Part shown: positions 1-6,404 of the stretch, in pieces | How positions within the stretch are numbered: the stretch's first letter is position 1 | Layout: each line of letters begins with the position of its first letter | Assembly (NCBI GenBank): GCA_937995275.1 | Contig: CALKKN010000367.1 | Span: 1 to 10,276 of the forward strand | Reading direction: 5' to 3' | From: an uncultured Lysobacterales bacterium | GTDB taxonomy: Bacteria > Pseudomonadota > Gammaproteobacteria > Xanthomonadales > SZUA-36 | Length of the DNA stretch: 10,276 nt | Notes under the pieces: model-generated | What the model saw: only the letters and a program-made list of their open reading frames with translations | Database searches by the model: none | Told to the model about the DNA's origin: nothing | Translations under genes and position numbers: made by a program

Positions 1-127
1 ACAGCGGCCTAACCGGTACGGCATTCATTCTGCGGAACTGTCTCGGGGTCGGTGCCGGGTACCCCTGTGCAGGACCGTAGCGCGCCGGGAGCGCACGCGC
101 GACGGCACTGACCGTGCGACCACCCCC

Positions 128-152
128 ATTCGCGGCTAAAGCCGCTCCTACA
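128..152 (-). repeat. REP-like palindrome with GTAG head
   Basis: Read on the minus strand, the element is GTAGGAGCGGCTTTAGCCGC followed by GAATGGGGG. It has a GTAG tetranucleotide head and a 6-bp GC-rich stem (132-137 pairing with 140-145). This is the form of the repetitive extragenic palindromes that are mobilised by, or associated with, RAYT (TnpA-REP) transposases, and near-identical units are common between genes in Xanthomonadales and pseudomonads. It starts 4 nt after the ampG stop, so it may cap the ampG mRNA 3' end or help termination. Only one copy is visible in the window and no partner in inverted orientation was found, so its repeat status rests on recognition of the motif. Confidence 0.7.
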
Positions 153-156
153 TTCG

Positions 157-1398
157 TTATTTCGATTCGCTCCAGGGCGCTACCTTCAACAGCATCAGCA
201 TGCCCGGCACCGCCAACGCGGTGCACAGCAGGAAGAATGTCGTGTACCCCATGGCCTCGATCAGGAAGCCCGTACTGGCGTTGGCGAAGGTCCGGGGCAC
301 CGCGATGAAGCTGGTGAACAGCGCGAATTGCGTGGCGGTGAATGCGCGGCTGGTTTCCCGCGCGATATAGGCCGTCAGGGCGACGGTTCCCAGCCCAACG
401 CCGAGGTACTCAGCGCTGACCACGAGGAACAGGCCCACCGGCGTGTGGCCGGCCACGCTAAGCCAGGCGAAGCCCAGGATCGTGACCAGCTGGACGAAGC
501 CGAAGATCCACAGGGCCCGGTTGATGCTCAGCCGAAGCATCGCGATGCCGCCGATCAACGAACCCGCGATCACCGACCACAGCGCGGCGACCTTGGCAAT
601 CGAACCGATCTCGGTGCGGGTGAAGCCCATGTCCAGGTAGAACGGCGTCGCCAGGGCCGTCGCCATGCTGTCGCCCAGCTTGTAGAAGAACATGAACGCG
701 AGGACGGCCAGCGCCGTGGCGACGCCGTCCCGCTGGAAAAACTCGCGGAACGGCTCGATCACGGCCTCCCGGATGCTGTGCGGGGCCAACGTATCGTCGC
801 TGACCTCGCGGATAACCAGGGTGGTCACGATGCCGACCAGCATGAAGCCCGCAGTCACCCAGTACACCGTGGCCCACGGCAGGTGATCGGACAGGATCAG
901 CGACAGGGCGCCGGGCACCAGCGACGAGAGGCGGTACGCGTTGATGAAGAAGGAATTCCCGGTCCCGAGTTCGTCGTCGGCGAGCAGTTCCCGCCGGTAT
1001 GCATCGATCACGATGTCCTGGCTGGCCGAGAACAGGGACACCAGGAACACCAGCGCCACGATGGCCCGCAGGGAGTCACCCGGATCGAACTGCCCCAGGA
1101 GACCGATCGCCACCAGCAGGGCCAACTGCGTCAGCAGCGCCCAGCCGCGCCGGCGCCCGAGGAACGGCGGGGTGAACCGGTCCATCAGCGGCGACCACAG
1201 GAACTTCCAGGTGTACGGCAACGACACCAGGGAAAACAGTCCGATGGTCGCCAGGTCCACACCGTTGCTTCGCAGCCAGGCGGGCACGAGCTGGATCAGC
1301 ACGTACAGCGGCATGCCCGAGCTGAAACCGATGAACACGCAGACCACCATGCGGCGGCTGAACAGGATGTCCTGCCACTTGCGCTGCGGGGTTGGCAT
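157..1398 (-). CDS. ampG: AmpG-family muropeptide MFS permease
   Basis: This is an inner-membrane permease of the major facilitator superfamily. AmpG proteins import GlcNAc-anhydroMurNAc peptides from the periplasm for cell-wall recycling, which also feeds AmpR/AmpC signalling where those exist. The family blocks are clear: GFSSGMPLYVL (about residues 24-34), FKFLWSPLMDR-type WKFLWSPLMDR (64-74), TPPFLGRRRGW (76-86), SASQDIVIDAYRREL (124-138), YKLGDSM, and SFSATQFAL-type AFTATQFAL. About 12 hydrophobic helices are expected. The protein is 413 residues, shorter than the E. coli protein (about 490), and lacks its C-terminal extension with extra helices; in length it resembles the second Pseudomonas homologue, AmpP. 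The ATG at 1398 is preferred; an in-frame TTG lies one codon upstream. A GGGGA lies about 10 nt before the ATG, overlapping the end of xth. It is probably co-transcribed with xth. Confidence 0.92.
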   Translation of the reverse strand: MPTPQRKWQDILFSRRMVVCVFIGFSSGMPLYVLIQLVPAWLRSNGVDLATIGLFSLVSLPYTWKFLWSPLMDRFTPPFLGRRRGWALLTQLALLVAIGLLGQFDPGDSLRAIVALVFLVSLFSASQDIVIDAYRRELLADDELGTGNSFFINAYRLSSLVPGALSLILSDHLPWATVYWVTAGFMLVGIVTTLVIREVSDDTLAPHSIREAVIEPFREFFQRDGVATALAVLAFMFFYKLGDSMATALATPFYLDMGFTRTEIGSIAKVAALWSVIAGSLIGGIAMLRLSINRALWIFGFVQLVTILGFAWLSVAGHTPVGLFLVVSAEYLGVGLGTVALTAYIARETSRAFTATQFALFTSFIAVPRTFANASTGFLIEAMGYTTFFLLCTALAVPGMLMLLKVAPWSESK

Positions 1399-1405
1399 CA
1401 AGGGC

Positions 1406-2191
1406 TCATCCCCGCGACGCGATCGCGAAGTCGTAGTCCATGACCAGCGGCGCGTGATCCGAAAATCGTGCGTCCTTGAAGATCTCGGCGCGGGTGGCCG
1501 TTGCGGCCAGCGCGGGCGTGGTTATATGGTAGTCGATGCGCCACCCCGTGTTGTTGTCCCAGGCCCGCCCGCGATTCGACCACCAGGTGTACTGTTGCTC
1601 GCGCGGATCCACCGCGCGGAACGCGTCGGAAAGACCGACGTCACCAAACAGTTTGTCCATCCAGGCCCGCTCCTCGGGCAGGAAACCCGAGTTCTTGAGG
1701 TTGCCCCGCCAGTTCTTGATGTCGATCTTCCTGTGCGCGATGTTCCAGTCGCCGCAAATGATGTAGTGGCGGCCGTCCCGCGCCATTTCGGCCAGCCGCG
1801 GCTGCAGGTAGTCCATGCACTCGTACTTGAATTGCTGGCGCTCCTCCGCGGACGAGCCCGACGGCAGGTAGAGCGTAATGACCGACAGCGCGCCGTAGTC
1901 CGCCTGCAGCCAGCGCCCCTCGCAATCCATCGCGTCCCAGCCGGCACCGTAATGCACGCGATCGGGCTGGTGGCGCGAGTACAACGCGACGCCGCTGTAG
2001 CCTTTCCGCACCGCGTCGTGATAATAGACGTGATGGCCCGGCGGGAAAAAGTGGCGGTCGCGGAGCTGATGATGCTGGGCCTTGGTTTCCTGGATGCAGA
2101 CGACATCGGCATCCTGTCGGTGCATCCATTCGAAGAACCCCTTGTTGGCTGCGGCCCGAATGCCGTTGGCATTCAGCGTTATGATGCGCAT
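1406..2191 (-). CDS. xth: Exodeoxyribonuclease III (ExoIII/Crc-type EEP nuclease)
   Basis: This is a 261-residue endonuclease/exonuclease/phosphatase-fold protein, expected to act as an AP endonuclease and 3'-5' exonuclease in base-excision repair. Catalytic positions are visible: N7 and N9 in MRIITLNANGIR, E35 in CIQETKA, Y108 in TLYLPSG, D148 and N150 in CGDWNIAH, D220 in WRIDY, and D245-H246 in FSDHAPL. All match the ExoIII active-site scheme, so activity is expected. Blocks such as DIKNWR, GFLPEERAWMD, YTWWS and APLVMDYD resemble Pseudomonas Crc, which also lies divergent from pyrE. The start was set at 2191 because the family begins at MRIITLN; the open frame runs 35 codons further upstream with no homology. 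CGGAG lies about 10 nt ahead of this ATG. ampG follows closely, so an xth-ampG transcript is likely. Confidence 0.95.
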   Translation of the reverse strand: MRIITLNANGIRAAANKGFFEWMHRQDADVVCIQETKAQHHQLRDRHFFPPGHHVYYHDAVRKGYSGVALYSRHQPDRVHYGAGWDAMDCEGRWLQADYGALSVITLYLPSGSSAEERQQFKYECMDYLQPRLAEMARDGRHYIICGDWNIAHRKIDIKNWRGNLKNSGFLPEERAWMDKLFGDVGLSDAFRAVDPREQQYTWWSNRGRAWDNNTGWRIDYHITTPALAATATRAEIFKDARFSDHAPLVMDYDFAIASRG

Positions 2192-2228
2192 TGCTGACAA
2201 ACTCCGGGGAACCACCGAATCGCCGGTC

Positions 2229-2237
2229 AGCATAGCA
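2229..2237 (-). promoter_or_regulatory. Possible extended -10 for xth-ampG
   Basis: On the minus strand this reads TGC-TATGCT, an extended -10 form (TGn plus 4 of 6 bases of TATAAT), ending 37 nt before the xth start. It lies in the only AT-rich patch of the divergent xth/pyrE spacer. No good -35 is visible at 16-18 bp, which an extended -10 can tolerate. This is a call by eye only. Confidence 0.35.
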
Positions 2238-2246
2238 AATTTTTGG

Positions 2247-2252
2247 CATACT
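2247..2252 (+). promoter_or_regulatory. Possible -10 for pyrE
   Basis: CATACT matches 4 of 6 bases of TATAAT and lies 58 nt before the pyrE start, just after an A/T-rich run (2236-2244). A weak GGTCA-type -35 is about 17 bp upstream. The resulting leader would be about 50 nt and shows no clear terminator-type hairpin with a U tract, so I see no sign of the UTP-sensitive attenuation known for E. coli rph-pyrE. Low confidence. Confidence 0.25.
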
Positions 2253-2310
2253 GAATGGCGGTTGGGTGTGACTCCGCCCGACACGCGTACGAGCAAGGAA
2301 GCACGACCCG

Positions 2311-2961
2311 ATGGTCCAGGACCACAAGAACAGATTCTTTGAGCTCGCCTTGCGGAAAGGCAACCTGGGCTTTGGCCGGTTCACGCTGAAGTCGGGGCGC
2401 GTGAGTCCCTATTTTTTCAATGCCGGCGGGTTCGACGACGGTGCCTCGCTGGACGAACTCGCGCACTGTTACGCCGATGCGATCATACGCTCGGGCGTCG
2501 ACTTCGACATGCTGTTCGGGCCGGCGTACAAGGGCATTCCGCTGGCCGCTGCCACCGCTGTGGCCCTGCACCAGCACCACGGGCGCAACGTTCCGTTCGC
2601 CTTCAACCGGAAGGAAGCCAAGGACCATGGCGAGGGCGGCTCGACTGTGGGCGCCCCGCTGAGCGGCAGGGTGCTGATCGTTGACGACGTGATCTCGGCG
2701 GGTACCTCGGTGCGGGAGTCTATCGGCATCATTGGCGGCGCCGGGGCCGTAGCTGCCGGTGTGATAATTGCGCTCGATCGCGAGGAGCGCGGCACGGGTG
2801 AATTGTCGGCCGCCCAGGAGGTCAAACGGGATTATGGAATCCCCTGCATATCGATCGCCGGCCTGAACGACCTGATCCATTACCTGAAAGACCGGGATGA
2901 GCGCCGGGTCGACATCGCCGCCATCCAGGAATATCGTAATCGTTATGGAAGCAGCCAGTAA
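2311..2961 (+). CDS. pyrE: Orotate phosphoribosyltransferase
   Basis: PyrE transfers the phosphoribosyl group of PRPP to orotate, giving OMP, the fifth step of UMP synthesis in the cytoplasm. The 216-residue length fits the family (E. coli 213). Visible signatures are [17 protein letters not shown] (residues 23-39) with the conserved Lys27, [10 protein letters not shown] (70-79), the flexible catalytic loop [13 protein letters not shown] (98-110), and the PRPP-binding [13 protein letters not shown] motif (121-133). The ATG at 2311 has an AAGGAAG Shine-Dalgarno about 10 nt upstream and aligns with the family start. It is transcribed divergently from xth. The 3' end overlaps the next gene by 17 bp, which suggests coupling. 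It supplies the substrate of PyrF, which is encoded at the far end of the same plus-strand run. Confidence 0.97.
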   Translation: MVQDHKNRFFELALRKGNLGFGRFTLKSGRVSPYFFNAGGFDDGASLDELAHCYADAIIRSGVDFDMLFGPAYKGIPLAAATAVALHQHHGRNVPFAFNRKEAKDHGEGGSTVGAPLSGRVLIVDDVISAGTSVRESIGIIGGAGAVAAGVIIALDREERGTGELSAAQEVKRDYGIPCISIAGLNDLIHYLKDRDERRVDIAAIQEYRNRYGSSQ

Positions 2962-3640
2962 TTCATGTTTCACCAGGGCCCTGTTGCGGACGGCGGCTCT
3001 GTACGCCCTGTTGTTCGCCGGGACCGCCGCGGCGGCGGAAGTCTACCGCTGGGTGGACGAGGACGGTGAAGTCCATTACAGCGAATCGTTGCCGCCGGAC
3101 TACCAGGACAAGGGGCACGACGTGCTGAATACACAGGGCATGGTATTGGAGGAGGGGCAGAAGCTCACGCCGGAGCCTCCGCCGAAGGTAACCGTCGAGG
3201 AGGAGCCGCAGGAACTGCCGCGCGACGCCTCAGGTCTGCCGCGGCCCAAGGCCCAGTACTCCGAAGCGGAGATGCAGCAGCGAATGGACAACTTTCTGAT
3301 GCTGCGCTACGAATCGGAGCAGGAGATCCTCGATGCGATGAATGTCGAGATCAAGCAGCTCAACTACGACCGGCGCCTGCTCGAAGGCTCGCGCGCCGGC
3401 GCCGAAAAGGCCTTCCGCGATCACATCAAGCTGGCTGCCGACCGGCAGCGGGCCGGTCTGGAAGTGGAACCGGCGACGGTCCGCGAGATCAATCGGAACC
3501 GGGCCGAGCTGGCCGAGGTCGAGGCCGCCCTCGACGGGCTGCGGCAACGGGAAGACGCCATCCGGGCCGACTTCGACAAGCAACTGGAACGTTACCGCTA
3601 CCTAGTCGAAACCTGGAACGACGACGCGACGGGGCGCTGA
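2945..3640 (+). CDS. Secreted DUF4124-domain coiled-coil protein
   Basis: This is a 231-residue protein of unknown function, likely periplasmic. An N-terminal signal peptide is visible: a basic R11/R15 stretch, a hydrophobic core [10 protein letters not shown] (about 22-31), and probable cleavage near A30/A31 before [16 protein letters not shown]. That last segment is typical of DUF4124, a short envelope-associated domain common in gammaproteobacteria. A Pro/Glu-rich linker (about 60-95) follows, then a long charged alpha-helical region (about 100-228) that looks like a coiled coil. The ATG at 2945 is preferred over the in-frame ATG at 2897 because it starts directly at the signal peptide; an AGGAA lies about 14 nt upstream, a rather long spacing. 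It overlaps the end of pyrE by 17 bp and abuts the next gene with TGAATG. There is no lipobox cysteine, so it is not a lipoprotein. Confidence 0.85.
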   Translation: MEAASNSCFTRALLRTAALYALLFAGTAAAAEVYRWVDEDGEVHYSESLPPDYQDKGHDVLNTQGMVLEEGQKLTPEPPPKVTVEEEPQELPRDASGLPRPKAQYSEAEMQQRMDNFLMLRYESEQEILDAMNVEIKQLNYDRRLLEGSRAGAEKAFRDHIKLAADRQRAGLEVEPATVREINRNRAELAEVEAALDGLRQREDAIRADFDKQLERYRYLVETWNDDATGR

Positions 3641-4387
3641 ATGTACACGCGCTGCCCGGCCTGCCATACCGTCCACGCGGTAAGCGCCGCCCTGTTGGCC
3701 GCCGCATCGGGGCGTTACCGCTGCGCCAAGTGCAACAAGGTCAACAACTCGCTCGACTGCCTGTTCGACGAATTGCCGGCGGCCGGCGATCGGCCGCCCG
3801 GTGCGGGCGACCTGCCCGTCCTGGGGCTGCACATCGACCTCGATGCGGCGGCCCGCTCGCGGCAGGATCCCGACGGTATCGACGAATCCGGGGCGGAGAT
3901 ACGGAACCCCGGCCGGCGCGGTCCCGCACGCCTGCTTCTGCGCGTGGCGTGGGTTTCCGCAGCGGTCGTCGTCCTCGGGTTCGTGGCGCTGCGCCTGGCC
4001 GAGTTCCAGGGTTGGCCGCTGGCCGATCGCGGCTACCTGGCGCGGATCGGCCTGCTGCCGGCTCAGGAAGAACGGCCGTTTCGGGATCTGGACAACATCC
4101 ACCTCGTCAGCCGCGAGGTGCGCAGCCACCCATTGCAGCCGGGGCGGCTGCGCCTGAGTGCGACCATCGTCAATCGCGCCGACCGCAACCAGAAATACCC
4201 GGCGATCGAAGTGACCATTCAGGACGCCGCGGGGCAAACGCTGAGCAGCCAGCGATTCGAGCCGTCCGACTATCTTGTCGCAACAACTTCGGCCGCGGGC
4301 ATGCCGCCGGGGGCCTACGTGCCGGTCCTGCTGGAGTTGGACGATCCGGGCGAACAGGCCGTCGGCTTCGAACTCACTTTCCGGTAG
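3641..4387 (+). CDS. Zinc-ribbon and DUF3426 membrane protein
   Basis: This is a 248-residue membrane-anchored protein of unknown function. The N-terminus is an MJ0042-type zinc ribbon with Cys5-x2-Cys8 and Cys28-x2-Cys31, followed by the VNNSLDCL segment that corresponds to the family's usual FNALDxL. A polar linker (about 45-95) leads to one transmembrane helix (about 98-117, rich in Val, Ala and Leu). The C-terminal part (about 130-248) fits DUF3426, including NIHLVSREVRSHP, LRLSATIVNRA and RFEPSDYL. The cytoplasmic ribbon and periplasmic C-terminal domain are inferred from this order. In many gammaproteobacteria a gene of this type lies between prmA and dusB/fis; here it lies between a DUF4124 gene and fis. 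The start codon directly follows the previous stop, so translational coupling is likely. Confidence 0.88.
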   Translation: MYTRCPACHTVHAVSAALLAAASGRYRCAKCNKVNNSLDCLFDELPAAGDRPPGAGDLPVLGLHIDLDAAARSRQDPDGIDESGAEIRNPGRRGPARLLLRVAWVSAAVVVLGFVALRLAEFQGWPLADRGYLARIGLLPAQEERPFRDLDNIHLVSREVRSHPLQPGRLRLSATIVNRADRNQKYPAIEVTIQDAAGQTLSSQRFEPSDYLVATTSAAGMPPGAYVPVLLELDDPGEQAVGFELTFR

Positions 4388-4440
4388 CGGCGACCCGAGC
4401 CGGAAGGGGCATATTCCTCCCGCACATCCGGGCCGTGATG

Positions 4441-4449
4441 TGGTAGGGT
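4441..4449 (+). promoter_or_regulatory. Possible extended -10 ahead of fis
   Basis: TGG-TAGGGT has a TGn extension but matches the -10 consensus poorly (3 of 6), and there is no convincing -35. It would place a start near 4456, inside the dyad at 4451-4469. It is offered only because the 134-bp gap before fis is the largest in the plus-strand run and a promoter is expected there. Confidence 0.2.
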
Positions 4450-4450
4450 A

Positions 4451-4469
4451 TCAAGTCACGATTACTTGA
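4451..4469. promoter_or_regulatory. Inverted repeat TCAAGT-N7-ACTTGA upstream of fis
   Basis: A perfect 6-bp inverted repeat separated by 7 bp is centred about 62 bp before the fis start. It lies in a locally A/T-richer patch of otherwise GC-rich DNA. The form fits a binding site for a dimeric regulator. In E. coli fis is autoregulated by Fis, but this dyad does not clearly match the degenerate Fis consensus. The regulator is unknown. Confidence 0.35.
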
Positions 4470-4476
4470 ACGCCGG

Positions 4477-4494
4477 GGGGCGCAATGCCGCCCC
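4477..4494 (+). promoter_or_regulatory. GC-rich hairpin in the fis leader
   Basis: GGGGCG (4477-4482) pairs with CGCCCC (4489-4494) around a 6-nt loop CAATGC. It ends 13 nt before the probable fis ribosome-binding sequence AAGGG (4508-4512). No U tract follows, so it is not a classic terminator. It may simply structure the fis leader. Confidence 0.35.
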
Positions 4495-4521
4495 GCAGAT
4501 ACCCCCGAAGGGCACCAACCG

Positions 4522-4794
4522 ATGAAAAAATCTGCCCTAGAAGCGGATAAGCAGATCACTCTCAGACAAAACGTGCAGGTCGCCATCAGGCGCTATCTGG
4601 AGGACATGGGTCAATCGCAGCCGGAGTGTCTGTACCGCACGCTGATGGCCGAGGTGGAGCCGCCGCTGATCGAAGAAGTATTGCGCTACACGCAGGGAAA
4701 CCAGTCGCGGACCGCCAAAATCCTCGGCATGACGCGCAATACCCTGCGGGCAAAACTCAACCGCTACGACATTCCGGTGACGAATGGCAAATAG
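4522..4794 (+). CDS. fis: Fis family nucleoid-associated DNA-binding protein
   Basis: Fis is a small homodimeric DNA-bending protein that shapes the nucleoid and regulates rRNA, tRNA and growth-phase genes. The 90-residue protein shows the family core: the helix around [10 protein letters not shown] (20-29), [21 protein letters not shown] (37-57), and the C-terminal helix-turn-helix [21 protein letters not shown] (59-79). It is slightly shorter than E. coli Fis (98 residues), the shortening being in the N-terminal part that forms the recombinase-activating beta-hairpin in the E. coli protein. At the position of E. coli Lys90 in the recognition helix there appears to be Ala77, while Arg72, Thr74 and Arg76 are kept. 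The start ATG has AAGGG 9 nt upstream. The stop overlaps purH by 11 bp, so fis and purH are probably co-translated. Confidence 0.93.
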   Translation: MKKSALEADKQITLRQNVQVAIRRYLEDMGQSQPECLYRTLMAEVEPPLIEEVLRYTQGNQSRTAKILGMTRNTLRAKLNRYDIPVTNGK

Positions 4795-6361
4795 CGCGGC
4801 CGGGGCCAGGGATCCGCTCGCCCTCGTCAGCGTTTCGGACAAGACCGGCATCATCGAATTCTGCCGCGCGCTGGTCGACAGGGGGTTTCGGCTGCTCAGC
4901 ACAGGCGGTACGGCGCGCGCGCTCACGGCGGCCGGTTTGCCGGTCACCGAGGTGTCCGAGCACACCGGGTCGCCCCAGATCATGGGCGGGCGCGTCAAGA
5001 CGCTGCACCCGCGAATCCATGGGGGGCTGCTGGGCCGGCGCGGCGAAGACGAGGCCGTGATGACGCAGCAGGGCATCCAGCGCATCGATCTGGCGGTGAT
5101 CAACCTGTATCCTTTCGAAACCGTGACCCGCAACCCGGACTGCACCTTCGAGGAAGCCATCGAGAACATCGACATCGGCGGGCCGGCCATGGTGCGCTCC
5201 GCGGCGAAGAATTTCGACGCCGTGGCCGTGGTGACCAGCCCGGAGCAATATGCCATGGTTGTGGAGCGCCTGGACGCCGACGGCGGCAGGCTCGACCGGG
5301 CCACACGGTACGAGCTGGCGGTCGCCGCGTTCGACCGCGTGGCGCAGTACGACGACACGATCAGCGAATACCTTTCCGCCCGCGGGCCCGACGGGGAGCC
5401 GGCGCCCTTTCCCGGGCAGGCCAACCTGAGCTACAGCAAACGGGCTGACCTTCGATATGGCGAAAACCCGCACCAGCAGGCCGCCTGGTATCAGGAAACC
5501 GACCCGCCCACCGGCAGCCTGGCCACGGCGCGGCAGCACCAGGGCAAGGAACTCTCCTACAACAATATCGCGGACAGTGACGCCGCCTGGGAGTGCATAC
5601 GGCAGTTCGAGACGCCCGCATGCGCGATCATAAAGCACGCGAACCCCTGCGGTGTGGCGACCGCTGCCACGGCAGGCGAAGCGTACGAACTCGCCCTCGC
5701 CACGGACCCGACTTCCGCGTTCGGGGGCATCATCGCCTTCAACCGCCCGCTGGACGCGACGACCGCGGCCGCCATCGTCGACCGGCAGTTCCTGGAGGTG
5801 CTGATCGCGCCAGCGTACGAGGAGGCGGCGCTGAGTGCCCTGGCTGCAAAACAGAACGTTCGCGTGCTGGAGATCGCAGCGGCCGCGCCGGTGCCGCAGC
5901 GGGAACTCAAGCGCGTAAGCGGCGGCCTGCTGATCCAGACGTCGGATCTGCACCCGATCGGCCCCGCAGACTGCCGCGCGGTCACGGAACGCGAGCCGAC
6001 CGGTCAGGAATGGGACGACCTGATGTTCGCCTGGAAGGTGGCGCGCATGGTCAAGTCGAATGCCATCGTCTACGCCTCCGGCGGCCGCACGGTCGGTATC
6101 GGCGCAGGCCAGATGAGCCGGGTGGATTCAGCCCGTATCGGACGCTGGAAGGCCGAGGACGCCGGCCTTCCGCTGGCCGGCGCGGTCCTGGCGTCCGACG
6201 CGTTCTTCCCCTTCCGCGACGGCATCGACACGGCGGCGGAGGCCGGCATTTCCGCGGTGATCCAGCCGGGCGGTTCGATGCGCGACGAAGAGGTGATCGC
6301 GGCCGCCAACGAGCACGGCATCGCCATGGTATTCACCGGCATCCGTCATTTCAGGCATTGA
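4784..6361 (+). CDS. purH: Bifunctional AICAR formyltransferase/IMP cyclohydrolase
   Basis: PurH performs the last two steps of IMP synthesis: it formylates AICAR from 10-formyl-THF, then closes the ring. The 525-residue length matches the family (E. coli 529). The N-terminal MGS-like cyclohydrolase domain (about 12-155) shows SVSDKTGI (16-23), LLSTGGTA and [15 protein letters not shown]. The C-terminal transformylase domain (about 160-525) shows [30 protein letters not shown], Lys284-His285 within the catalytic KHANPCG motif, and [15 protein letters not shown]. Nothing essential seems to be missing. The ATG at 4784 lies inside the end of fis, with GGTGA only 3 nt upstream, so initiation probably depends on translation of fis. 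purD follows after 43 bp. Confidence 0.97.
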   Translation: MANSAAGARDPLALVSVSDKTGIIEFCRALVDRGFRLLSTGGTARALTAAGLPVTEVSEHTGSPQIMGGRVKTLHPRIHGGLLGRRGEDEAVMTQQGIQRIDLAVINLYPFETVTRNPDCTFEEAIENIDIGGPAMVRSAAKNFDAVAVVTSPEQYAMVVERLDADGGRLDRATRYELAVAAFDRVAQYDDTISEYLSARGPDGEPAPFPGQANLSYSKRADLRYGENPHQQAAWYQETDPPTGSLATARQHQGKELSYNNIADSDAAWECIRQFETPACAIIKHANPCGVATAATAGEAYELALATDPTSAFGGIIAFNRPLDATTAAAIVDRQFLEVLIAPAYEEAALSALAAKQNVRVLEIAAAAPVPQRELKRVSGGLLIQTSDLHPIGPADCRAVTEREPTGQEWDDLMFAWKVARMVKSNAIVYASGGRTVGIGAGQMSRVDSARIGRWKAEDAGLPLAGAVLASDAFFPFRDGIDTAAEAGISAVIQPGGSMRDEEVIAAANEHGIAMVFTGIRHFRH

Positions 6362-6368
6362 AGGATAT

Positions 6369-6388
6369 CGCGACAACAGCGGGTCGCG
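6369..6388 (+). promoter_or_regulatory. Intercistronic hairpin between purH and purD
   Basis: CGCGAC (6369-6374) and GTCGCG (6383-6388) form a perfect 6-bp stem with an 8-nt loop in the 43-bp purH-purD gap. No U tract follows. It could affect mRNA processing or the relative expression of the two genes, or it could be chance in GC-rich sequence. Confidence 0.3.
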
Positions 6389-6404
6389 TCAGGGCAGGTA
6401 CAAC

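Noticed and set aside
1..127. A possible partial gene at the left edge (in-frame stop at 10-12)
   Set aside because: Only three codons precede the stop, so nothing can be supported; the rest of the stretch shows no coding signal or clear structure.
328..1443. A 371-codon open frame on the plus strand opposite ampG
   Set aside because: It is extremely rich in Arg, His, Gln and Asp, with no hydrophobic core or known domain, and is fully antisense to the clear AmpG permease.
2257..2278. GGCGG/CCGCC inverted repeat in the pyrE leader as an attenuator
   Set aside because: The stem is only 5 bp with a 12-nt loop, there is no U tract, and the likely transcription start may fall within it.
2192..2296. 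A 35-codon N-terminal extension of xth upstream of MRIITLN
   Set aside because: The family starts at MRIITLN, and the extension would consume the promoter region and has no homology; the ATG at 2191 has a usable ribosome-binding sequence.
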